64,000 nt of DNA. It comes from Natronosalvus sp042663485. GTDB taxonomy: Archaea > Halobacteriota > Halobacteria > Halobacteriales > Natrialbaceae. The notes below the pieces were generated by a model. That model was given only the letters and a program-made list of their open reading frames with translations. It made no database searches and had not been told where the DNA came from. The stretch's first letter is position 1; every line of letters starts with the position of its first letter. The translations under genes and the position numbers were made by a program. The stretch is taken from the NCBI GenBank assembly GCA_042663485.1, contig JBHTAF010000001.1. One strand, written 5' to 3'. Positions 34,543-42,584 of this stretch are shown here, piece by piece.

Positions 34543-37380
34543 CTAGTCCGTATCGATCCGCGTCACCCGGTCGGCGTCGCCGTCACCGTCAGCGTCGCCA
34601 TCGCCATCGCCATCGCCATCGTCGTCGGGAGCGACGGTAGCGACGTCGTCCGCCTCGATCGTAATGTCGAACCGGGCGCCCCCGGCCTCGCTCTCCGTCA
34701 CCGCCACCGACCAGCCGTGGGCGTTCGCCACCTCCGTCACGATCGCCAGCCCGAATCCCGTCCCCTCCGGGTGAGTCGTGTACCCGGACTCGAGGACCGC
34801 CTCCCGATCGTCCGGCGGAATTCCCGGCCCGTCGTCGGCCACGTAGAAGCCGTCGTCGCTCGCTCCGACCACGATGTGTACGCCGGACCCGACGTGCTCG
34901 AGCGCGTTTCGAAAGAGGTTCTCGAACAGCGCGAGCAGTCGCGTCTCCTCGCCCGTCACGACCGGGAGCGAGCCGTCGACGTCGACGTCGAGACCCGGGT
35001 CGACCGTTCGACTGGCCCGTCGAACCACCGTCTCGAGGGAGACCGATTCGGTGTCGGCGAGCTGACGCCCGCTACGGGCGAGCACGAGCACGTCGTCGAT
35101 GATGTCGTCCATCCGCTCGAGCGCCCACTGGACTTCGCTGACGTGGTCGCGGTACCGGCCGTCGAGTTCGTCGTCGAGCAGGTCGAGGTGACCGGTCGCG
35201 AGCGTCAACGGGTTTCGGAGGTCGTGCGAGACCGTCCCCGCGAACTCCTCGAGGCGTTCGTTCTGGCGCTCGAGTTCCTGGCGCCGTCGGTCGAGTTCGC
35301 TCTCGCGCTCGGCGCGCTCGAGGGCGGCTTCGACGTTCGCGGCGAGGGTGTCCGCGAGCGCGATCGATTCCTCGTCGAAGTCGTTTCGCTCGGTCGATGC
35401 GACGAGGAGAACGCCGTACTCCCCCAGGGGGAGGTGGGCCTCGCTGCGGATCGGCGTCTCGGAGTTCCGAACTCCGTTCTCGCGTCTCACGTCATCGTAC
35501 GACGTCGGCTCGCCGGTCTCGAAGGCCGTCCACGCCAGGCCACCGTCGCGTTCGATGATCGGGGGGTCGTCGAAGAGGGTAGCCACGTCGTCAGAGACCG
35601 CCACGGGGATCAGTCCGTCGGCCTCCGGGTCGTACCGGTGGACGCCGGTGAGCGGATACTCGAGAATCTCGGTGACGAGCTTGCAGCCGACGATGGCGAC
35701 CTCCTCGGCGTTCTCGGCGGCCATCAGTCGCCGGGTCCCGTCGTGGAGCGCGCGGATCCGCTGTTCGCGCTCCTTCCGTTTACGAATGTCGCGGATGACG
35801 CCGACGCTGCCGGTCAGTTCGCCGTCGTCGCCCACGAGTGGCGCGACGTTCGCTTCGGCGACGTGCTTCCGACCCTCGACGTCCGTATAGTCGAACTCGA
35901 AGGTTCCCCACTGACGGTCGTCGGCCTCGAAGATTGCCCGTATCTCTCGTTTCCCTCGATCGAGGATCGACTCTGGCATGAACGAACGGGCGTGCGCGCC
36001 GACCACCGCTGCCCGGGGTCGACCGACGGCGTCGGCCATCGCGTCGTTCGCGACCACCACGATACCGTTCTCGTCCAGCACATACATGGGATCGCCGACG
36101 GTCTCGACCAGCGTTCGGTACTGCTCGAGTTCGCGCTCCCAGCGCTTCTGGTCGGTGATGTCGGTGTAGATGGCGTACTCGTGGATTTCGGACTCGAGTT
36201 CGACGGCAAACCCGCGGAAGAGAAACTCGCGTGGCCCGTCGGCGGTCATCCGCGTGATCTCCGCGCTGATGACCTCCTCGAGGCCGACGGAGCCGTATAT
36301 TTCGATCGGCTCCTCACCTTCCGGGAGGATGCACTCGTCGATCGACTCGTCGACGAGTTCGTCGGCGTCGTAGCCGAACAGCCGTTCGAACGCCGGGTTC
36401 ACGTCGACGATGACGTCCGATCTGGCCTCGCCGGTGAAGGCAACGCCGTCCGGGACGTTCTCGAATAGTGCACCGAACCGGTCGCGCTCGAGTCGAACCG
36501 CCTGTTCGGAGCGGATGCGCGAAATCGCCGCCGAGACGTGCGCGGCGAGCAACTCCGCCAGCGTTCGGTCGCGTTCGGTAAACGCCGCCGGGTCCCTCGA
36601 GGCGGCCTGGAGCACGCCGAATTCACCGACGGGAACGCTGAGTCCGGAGCGGATGGCATCGTCGACTGGATCGGCGTCGCCATCGGCCCCGATGTCCAGG
36701 TCGAGCGAGGACTCGCCGCGCCGGTAGGTCCGCCCGACGACGCCCTGGTCGAGTTCGAACGTTTCGGTCACTTCCGAGACGATGTCGCCGGCGACGGCTC
36801 TCGGGCACAGCAGGCCGTCCTCTTCGACGTAGAGTGCGCTGTCCTCGCTCTCGAGGACGTGAATCATCGCTTCGGCGGCGAGTTGGTAGACCGTCTCCGG
36901 GTCGTGGCACGACTCGAACCCCAGGGCGACGTCGTGCATCGCATCGACCCGGCGGAACTGTCGGTCGGCGGTGGTCGTCAAGATGCACTCGACGCGCTCA
37001 CAGAGAAGTTCGAGGGGATCCACGGAGCCGCCGGCGTCAGTGGGAACGTACGCCGTCGCGTTCGCGTCGAGTGCCCGACTCGCGAGCCGTTCGGAACCGT
37101 TGCGAGCGTACAGCACGATGGGAAGGGTGGGATAGGTTCGGCGAACCGTTTCGACGAGCGCGAGCCCGTCGGAGTCGGGAAGGCGGTCGACGGTGACCAC
37201 GCCGTCTGCCGACCGGTCGCCGAGCGCGCGAACCGCGTCGGAAGCGGTTCCGACCCCCCGAACCGACAGCCCCGGGAACCTCGTCTCGAGCGCGTCGAGG
37301 ACGCGGCTCGCCCGGTCGGTCGGATCGACGTAGAGGAGCGTCACACCGTCGAACGCTCGGCGCTCACCACCACCAGACAT
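34543..37380 (-). CDS. multi-PAS/GAF sensor histidine kinase with degenerate receiver
   Basis: A 945-residue soluble kinase. In order: a receiver-like domain (about 12-125), GAF (about 150-300), two PAS domains (about 305-420 and 425-545), a second GAF (about 550-705), HisKA with His in TVSHDLRNPL (about 735) and an ATPase domain with DDGPGIP and GFGLAIV. In the receiver, VTVDRLPDSDGL places Val where the phosphorylated Asp is expected, and the late Lys is missing, so that domain probably no longer receives phosphate. It ends in a repeat-derived DGD tail. An AT-rich TTATAGG 31 bases upstream supports the start. No partner regulator is adjacent. Confidence 0.88.
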   Translation of the reverse strand: MSGGGERRAFDGVTLLYVDPTDRASRVLDALETRFPGLSVRGVGTASDAVRALGDRSADGVVTVDRLPDSDGLALVETVRRTYPTLPIVLYARNGSERLASRALDANATAYVPTDAGGSVDPLELLCERVECILTTTADRQFRRVDAMHDVALGFESCHDPETVYQLAAEAMIHVLESEDSALYVEEDGLLCPRAVAGDIVSEVTETFELDQGVVGRTYRRGESSLDLDIGADGDADPVDDAIRSGLSVPVGEFGVLQAASRDPAAFTERDRTLAELLAAHVSAAISRIRSEQAVRLERDRFGALFENVPDGVAFTGEARSDVIVDVNPAFERLFGYDADELVDESIDECILPEGEEPIEIYGSVGLEEVISAEITRMTADGPREFLFRGFAVELESEIHEYAIYTDITDQKRWERELEQYRTLVETVGDPMYVLDENGIVVVANDAMADAVGRPRAAVVGAHARSFMPESILDRGKREIRAIFEADDRQWGTFEFDYTDVEGRKHVAEANVAPLVGDDGELTGSVGVIRDIRKRKEREQRIRALHDGTRRLMAAENAEEVAIVGCKLVTEILEYPLTGVHRYDPEADGLIPVAVSDDVATLFDDPPIIERDGGLAWTAFETGEPTSYDDVRRENGVRNSETPIRSEAHLPLGEYGVLLVASTERNDFDEESIALADTLAANVEAALERAERESELDRRRQELERQNERLEEFAGTVSHDLRNPLTLATGHLDLLDDELDGRYRDHVSEVQWALERMDDIIDDVLVLARSGRQLADTESVSLETVVRRASRTVDPGLDVDVDGSLPVVTGEETRLLALFENLFRNALEHVGSGVHIVVGASDDGFYVADDGPGIPPDDREAVLESGYTTHPEGTGFGLAIVTEVANAHGWSVAVTESEAGGARFDITIEADDVATVAPDDDGDGDGDGDADGDGDADRVTRIDTD
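34597..34620 (-). repeat. six-base tandem repeat at the kinase C-terminus
   Basis: GCCATC repeats four times exactly, inside a longer degenerate run (about 34570-34625). It encodes alternating Asp-Gly at the end of the kinase. It is probably a slippage tract with no effect on the ATPase domain. Confidence 0.8.
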
Positions 37381-37466
37381 GTAGTTAGCGATAGATGACT
37401 GGGGACTCCTATAAGGTGTTCGGCCGTTCGAGGGACCCCGGTGACCGGGCGTGTGGCGGACGCTGT

Positions 37467-37518
37467 ACGAAATTCGAAATTCTATTTCGAGAATCGCACT
37501 ATTTCGTGGCGCTTATTA
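37467..37518 (+). promoter_or_regulatory. carB promoter with nested ATTTCG inverted repeats
   Basis: Two nested dyads lie just upstream of the TATA-like TTATTA (37513-37518). The outer arms are ACGAAAT (37467-37473) and ATTTCGT (37501-37507). The inner arms are TCGAAAT (37474-37480) and ATTTCGA (37484-37490) with a 3-base spacer. All four arms share the core ATTTCG or its complement, which suggests several half-sites for one regulator. The TATA element is 31 bases from the carB ATG. Binding protein unknown. Confidence 0.55.
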
Positions 37519-37546
37519 CGATGTGCACACTTCGAACGGACAACGA

Positions 37547-40500
37547 ATGAGCACCGACCACGACACCGGGGACGACGGACGCACGATCCTGCTCATCGGC
37601 AGCGGGCCGATCCAGATCGGACAGGCCGCCGAATTCGACTATTCGGGCGCGCAGGCCTGCCGGGCCCTCCAGGAGGAAGGCGCGCGCGTCGTCCTCGTCA
37701 ACTCGAACCCGGCGACGATCATGACCGATCCGGAGATGGCCGACAGAGTCTACCTCGAGCCGATCACGACCGACGCTATCGCCGAAATCATCCGGAAAGA
37801 GCGCCCGGACGGCGTCATCGCCGGCCTCGGCGGCCAGACGGGACTGAACGTCACGGCCGAACTCGCCGAGGAGGGCGTCCTCGAAGAGTACGACGTCGAG
37901 ATCATGGGCACGCCGCTCGACACCATCTACGCCACGGAGGACCGCGACCTCTTCCGCCAGCGCATGGAGAACATCGGCCAGCCAATGCCGCGGTCGACGA
38001 CCATCTCGCTGGACTCGGACGAGACGGTGGCCGAGATCACGGACGAGGACCTTCGCGAACGCGTCGAGGACGCTGTCGACGTCGTCGGCGGCCTCCCGGT
38101 CATCGCCCGAACGACCTACACGCTGGGTGGCTCCGGATCGGGCGTCGTTGAGGAGATGGACGAACTCCTCGCTCGCGTGCGGAAAGGACTTCGCCTCTCG
38201 CGGAACAACGAGGTCCTCATCACGGAATCGATCGCCGGCTGGGTCGAACTCGAGTATGAGGTGATGCGCGACGCCGACGACTCGTGTATCATCATCTGCA
38301 ACATGGAGAACCTCGACCCGATGGGCATCCACACCGGCGAGTCGACCGTCGTCACCCCCTCGCAGGTCATCCCCGACGACGGTCACCAGGAGATGCGCAC
38401 CGCGGCGCTCGACGTCATCCGCGAACTCGGCATCCAGGGCGGGTGTAACATCCAGTTCGCCTGGCACGACGACGGTACGCCAGGCGGCGAGTACCGGGTC
38501 GTCGAGGTCAACCCCCGCGTCTCTCGCTCGTCGGCGCTCGCCTCGAAGGCGACGGGCTACCCCATTGCCCGCGTGACCGCGAAAGTCGCTCTCGGGAAAC
38601 GGCTCCACGAGATCGAAAACGAGATCACCGGCCAGACGACCGCGGCGTTCGAGCCGGCCATCGACTACGTGGTTACCAAGGTCCCCCGCTGGCCCAAGGA
38701 CAAGTTCGACGACGTCGACTTCGAACTCGGCACGGCGATGAAGTCGACCGGTGAGGCGATGGCCATCGGACGCACGTTCGAGGAATCGCTCCTCAAGGCG
38801 CTCCGCTCCTCGGAGTACGACCCCGCCGTCGACTGGGCCGACGTTTCTGACGAGGAACTCGAGGCCGACTACCTCGAGACGCCGACGCCCGACCGCCCCT
38901 ACGCCATCTTCGAGGCGTTCGAGCGCGGCTACACCGTCGAGGACGTCTGCAGCCTGACGGGCATCTACGAGTGGTACGTCGAGCGCTTCGAGAACATCGC
39001 CGAGGCGTCGGTCGCCGCTTCCGAGGGCGACTTCACCGTGGCTGCCGAACTCGGCTTCACGAACCAGCAAGTCGCGGCCCGTGCCGGCGCCGACGTTGGA
39101 AGCGTCGAGTCCGCCGCTCCCGAGCGCACCTTCAAGCAGGTCGACACCTGCGCCGGTGAGTTCGCCGCGTCGACGCCGTACTACTACTCGGCGCGGGACG
39201 CCCTCGAGTCGGGTTCCTCGCCAATCGCCCACGACGAGGTGCAGGTCGATACAGCCGTCGAGAGCGTCGTCGTCGTCGGCGGCGGCCCGATCCGCATCGG
39301 CCAGGGCGTCGAGTTCGACTACTGCGCCGTCCACGCGGTGCGCGCCCTGCGGGAACTGGGCATCGACGCCCACGTCGTCAACAACAACCCCGAAACCGTC
39401 TCGACGGACTACGACACCAGCGACGGCCTGTTCTTCGAGCCGATCACCGCCGAGGAGGTCGCCGACGTGGTCGAGACGACGGGCGCCGACGGCGTCATGG
39501 TCCAGTTCGGCGGCCAGACCTCCGTCGACATCGGGGAACCGCTCGAGGCCGAACTCGAGCGCCGTGGGCTCGATTGCTCGGTGATGGGCACCAGCGTCGA
39601 AGCGATGGACCTCGCGGAGGACCGCGACCGGTTCAACCAGCTCATGGACGAGTTGGGTATCGCCCAGCCCGAGGGCGGCGCCGCCTACAGCCGCGAGGAG
39701 GCGTTCGATCTGGCCCAAGATCTGGGCTACCCGATCCTCGTGCGCCCCTCGTACGTCCTTGGCGGCCGCGCGATGCAGGTCGTCCACAGCGACGACGAAC
39801 TCGAGACCTACATCGAGGAGGCCGTCCGCGTGAGCCCCGACAAGCCGATCCTCATCGACCAGTTCCTCGAAGGTGCGGTCGAACTCGACGTCGACGCCGT
39901 TTCGGACGGTGAAGACGTCCTCATCGGCGGCGTCATGGAACACGTCGAGAGCGCCGGCGTCCACTCCGGGGACTCCGCGTGTGCGATCCCGCCGCGCTCG
40001 CTCGACGACGAGACGATGGTTCGCGTCCGCGAGGTCACCGAGGAGATCGCGACCGCGCTCGAGACCGTCGGCCTGCTAAACGTTCAGCTGGCGGTCACTG
40101 GCGTCGGGACGGACGAGCCGACCGAGGTGTACGTCCTCGAGGCAAACCCCCGCTCCTCTCGTACCGTCCCGTTCGTCTCGAAGGCGACCGGCGTCCCGAT
40201 CGCCAAACTCGCCGCGAAGGTGATGGCCGGCGAGACGCTCGCGGAGCAGGGCGTCGACGAGCGGATTCCCGAGCACACATCGATCAAGGAGGTCGTCCTG
40301 CCGTTCGACCGCCTGCCGGGAAGCGACCCGCGCCTCGGCCCGGAGATGAAGTCGACTGGCGAAGTGATGGGCACCGCGAGCGACTTCGCGACGGCCTACT
40401 GGAAGGGCCAGCAGGCTGCCGGCAACGCCGTCAGCGAGGGGACCGCCGTGATCGACCTCGCGGTCGACGGCTTCGAGGGGTTCTTCGACGTCGCCGAGTT

Positions 40501-40717
40501 CGAGGACGTCCCCGCCGCGATCATGAAGGGCGAGGTCGACTTCGTCGTCAGCGACGACCGCGACACTCTCGAAATGGCCGTCGAGGAGGACGTCCCGTAC
40601 CTCTCGACGGAAGCCAGCGCTCGCGCGTACCTCGAGGCGCTCGAGGGATTCGACGGCGACCTGGACGTGGCAGCCGTGACCGACCGGCCACAGCAGGTGG
40701 CGAACTGGGGTGGTTGA
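37547..40717 (+). CDS. carB: carbamoyl phosphate synthase large subunit
   Basis: A 1056-residue enzyme that makes carbamoyl phosphate for arginine and pyrimidine synthesis. The two homologous ATP-grasp halves are evident: GSGPIQIGQAAEFDYSGAQA near the start and GGGPIRIGQGVEFDYCAVHA at about residue 580. The active-site strands VEVNPRVSRSSALASKATGYP and LEANPRSSRTVPFVSKATGVP follow in each half. The C-terminal MGS-type allosteric domain is present but short. The start at 37547 is chosen over an upstream frame from 37451 that runs through the promoter dyads. The small subunit carA is not adjacent, unlike the usual carAB order. Confidence 0.96.
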   Translation: MSTDHDTGDDGRTILLIGSGPIQIGQAAEFDYSGAQACRALQEEGARVVLVNSNPATIMTDPEMADRVYLEPITTDAIAEIIRKERPDGVIAGLGGQTGLNVTAELAEEGVLEEYDVEIMGTPLDTIYATEDRDLFRQRMENIGQPMPRSTTISLDSDETVAEITDEDLRERVEDAVDVVGGLPVIARTTYTLGGSGSGVVEEMDELLARVRKGLRLSRNNEVLITESIAGWVELEYEVMRDADDSCIIICNMENLDPMGIHTGESTVVTPSQVIPDDGHQEMRTAALDVIRELGIQGGCNIQFAWHDDGTPGGEYRVVEVNPRVSRSSALASKATGYPIARVTAKVALGKRLHEIENEITGQTTAAFEPAIDYVVTKVPRWPKDKFDDVDFELGTAMKSTGEAMAIGRTFEESLLKALRSSEYDPAVDWADVSDEELEADYLETPTPDRPYAIFEAFERGYTVEDVCSLTGIYEWYVERFENIAEASVAASEGDFTVAAELGFTNQQVAARAGADVGSVESAAPERTFKQVDTCAGEFAASTPYYYSARDALESGSSPIAHDEVQVDTAVESVVVVGGGPIRIGQGVEFDYCAVHAVRALRELGIDAHVVNNNPETVSTDYDTSDGLFFEPITAEEVADVVETTGADGVMVQFGGQTSVDIGEPLEAELERRGLDCSVMGTSVEAMDLAEDRDRFNQLMDELGIAQPEGGAAYSREEAFDLAQDLGYPILVRPSYVLGGRAMQVVHSDDELETYIEEAVRVSPDKPILIDQFLEGAVELDVDAVSDGEDVLIGGVMEHVESAGVHSGDSACAIPPRSLDDETMVRVREVTEEIATALETVGLLNVQLAVTGVGTDEPTEVYVLEANPRSSRTVPFVSKATGVPIAKLAAKVMAGETLAEQGVDERIPEHTSIKEVVLPFDRLPGSDPRLGPEMKSTGEVMGTASDFATAYWKGQQAAGNAVSEGTAVIDLAVDGFEGFFDVAEFEDVPAAIMKGEVDFVVSDDRDTLEMAVEEDVPYLSTEASARAYLEALEGFDGDLDVAAVTDRPQQVANWGG

Positions 40718-40726
40718 CCGGGCCGG

Positions 40727-40742
40727 CCTTACCCTGGTAAGG
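40727..40742 (+). terminator. perfect hairpin just after carB, possible terminator
   Basis: CCTTACC (40727-40733) and GGTAAGG (40736-40742) form a seven-base stem with a two-base gap, ten bases after the carB stop. No T-run follows. Archaeal terminators normally need one, so its role as a terminator is doubtful. Confidence 0.25.
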
Positions 40743-40805
40743 GGGCACTGGTGAAGAGTCACACACCACCGAAAGAATTCTGTCAGGCGATTCGGTATTC
40801 GGGCT

Positions 40806-41888
40806 ATGGACGACGTTCCCGAAGCCCGAGCACTGTCGGCGTCGGCCGTCGAGAAGTTCGTCGAGATGGTCGACCCGACGCTCGAGCTTCGAGACGCGAC
40901 CCCGGTCGAACGCGGCTTCTGCTCGGTCTACCGTCTCGATGTCGACGGCGACGACGGCTCGCAGGCTCTGTTCTTGAAGTGTTCTCCCGACGGGAAAACG
41001 TGGGGAATCCCCGACGAGGCGCGCATCCAGGCCGTCCTGGACGCCCACACGTCGATCCCGGTCCCCGAAGTGCTCGGCGTCCTGGACGACCACGAGACGC
41101 TCCCCGCTCCGTGTTACCTGATGGAGGCCCTGCCCGGCGAGGCGCTGCCCTACGAGGACGTGTGTCACCTCGAGGACGACGCCCTCTCCCGGCTCGCGCG
41201 GGAGACCGGCGAGTACCTGGCCGAGTTACACGCGGTGCCGGCGGTCGAGCGGTTCGGCCACGTCCGCCGGGACGGGCCAGACCTGGCTGGCGGGCGGCCC
41301 GAGTGCGAGCCGTCGGCCCTGACGGTTGGCGATCCGCGGGCCACCTGGTCGGAGTTCTTGAAAGCGTACGTCGACCGCGAACTAGAGCGCCACGCCGACT
41401 CCCGGTTTTCGGCGCTCACGTCCGACCTGGCCCGGTGGTTCGAAGCGAAAATAGACGCGCTGGAGGAACCGTTCGATCCCGTGATGGGGCGCAACGATCA
41501 CGGGTTACACAACCTCCTCGTCGATTCCGGGACGGGCGAAATCACCGCGATGCTCGACTGGGGCTACACCCTCGCCGTCCCGGCGGCATTCGATTTCGAG
41601 TTCGCGGCCTACCTCTACAGCGGCGCCTTCCTGGCGGGGCTGCCGAACGTTTCGGACCGGCGCCCACTCGTCCGCGAGTCGATGCTGTCGGGGTACCGGA
41701 CGGCAAGGCCGGATCGAGCGGACGCGATTTCGACCCCCGAGCCGCTCTACGAACTGGTCGCGATGGTCCGCATCATGAACGATTTCGACCATCTCGAGGT
41801 GCCCGCCGGGAGCGAAGGCGCGGTGATGGACCGGATCGAGGCGGATGCTCGAGAGATTCTCGAGGGAGCGGATCACGAGCACCGATGA
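40806..41888 (+). CDS. phosphotransferase of the aminoglycoside phosphotransferase (APH) fold
   Basis: A 360-residue kinase-like protein. The catalytic loop reads GRNDHGLHNLLVD, a variant of HGDxxxxN with Asp and Asn preserved, and MLDWGYTLAVPAAFDFEF supplies the magnesium-binding Asp. The N-lobe has GFCSVYRLDV and the Lys strand ALFLKCS. Members of this fold phosphorylate small molecules such as homoserine, choline, sugars or drugs; the substrate here is not predictable. It lies downstream of carB in the same direction, with about 90 bases between. Confidence 0.85.
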   Translation: MDDVPEARALSASAVEKFVEMVDPTLELRDATPVERGFCSVYRLDVDGDDGSQALFLKCSPDGKTWGIPDEARIQAVLDAHTSIPVPEVLGVLDDHETLPAPCYLMEALPGEALPYEDVCHLEDDALSRLARETGEYLAELHAVPAVERFGHVRRDGPDLAGGRPECEPSALTVGDPRATWSEFLKAYVDRELERHADSRFSALTSDLARWFEAKIDALEEPFDPVMGRNDHGLHNLLVDSGTGEITAMLDWGYTLAVPAAFDFEFAAYLYSGAFLAGLPNVSDRRPLVRESMLSGYRTARPDRADAISTPEPLYELVAMVRIMNDFDHLEVPAGSEGAVMDRIEADAREILEGADHEHR

Positions 41889-42064
41889 CGGCGGTTACGA
41901 ATCGGCCTCGACCGTTCTCGTTCGATAGAAGGTGAATACCGTGTCGATTATTTCGACATCCGCTGCCTATCGTGGGGCAATGATTTTCGTATCTGACCGG
42001 GACGTCACACCGACTATCGAAACGATTTTGACGAACGATTTCGTAGTACCCACTGGTGATCACG

Positions 42065-42295
42065 ATGAGGACGAGAGGTATCGATACGCCGACCGACAGC
42101 CGTTTTGGATTCGAACTCGACCGGTACGATCTCGTACTCACGGTCATCCCGCTCGCGTTCCTCGCGACCGTCGCAGCGAGTCTCCTGGCCGGCATCTCAC
42201 TCGAGGTCGCGCTGTTCGCCGGCAGCCTGGTGGGGATCCTGGCGATGATCGACGGGATGGTGTTGCGACCGCCGAACGGACACGGCGGCGTCTAG
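42065..42295 (+). CDS. small two-helix membrane protein (76 aa)
   Basis: Begins MRTRGIDTPTDSRFGFELDRYDLVLTV. The first hydrophobic segment is about residues 26-44, the second about 46-64, and the end is short and polar. It resembles numerous short haloarchaeal membrane proteins of unknown role. ATG 42065 is used; an in-frame GTG at 42056 would add three residues. No clear promoter was recognised, but an AT-rich segment lies about 100 bases upstream. Confidence 0.6.
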   Translation: MRTRGIDTPTDSRFGFELDRYDLVLTVIPLAFLATVAASLLAGISLEVALFAGSLVGILAMIDGMVLRPPNGHGGV

Positions 42296-42354
42296 AGCGT
42301 TCCGCACCCGGGTCGCGTTCCGAAAGCCAAACCCTCTCGGGCGACGTGACCCAT

Positions 42355-42372
42355 TACTATAAAATTCATAGT
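42355..42372. promoter_or_regulatory. TATA-like element inside a 17-base inverted repeat
   Basis: ACTAT (42356-42360) and ATAGT (42368-42372) flank AAAATTC, so a TATA-like CTATAAAA lies inside a dyad. It is about 215 bases before the folate fusion gene and about 30 before a short basic frame at 42391-42579. It could drive a small RNA or a minor gene, or be an operator. The folate gene seems to have its own element (CCCTAAAG near 42555). Confidence 0.35.
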
Positions 42373-42584
42373 GAGTCGTTATCCCGAATCATGCGTCCTT
42401 CAGCGGACCGTCGCTCCTCCGATGCCGCCCTCGACGACCCGTTCGGGGAGCGCCGTCAGCGAACTCAGGTTCAGGGTGTCACTCACGCGTCCAGGTCGAG
42501 ACGCCGTTTACGAATTCAGGTCAACGGTGCCGTCCGCCAACCCAGGTCCGACACCCTAAAGCGGCCGCGCTCTGAGTGACGCGT

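Noticed and set aside
40727..40742. The hairpin after carB as a confident terminator
   Set aside because: No T-run follows the stem, and archaeal termination does not depend on such hairpins; listed only with low confidence.
42391..42579. A 62-residue gene between the small membrane protein gene and folCP
   Set aside because: The product is strongly basic and low in acidic residues, unlike this organism's proteins. Kept only as a finding, not called as a gene.
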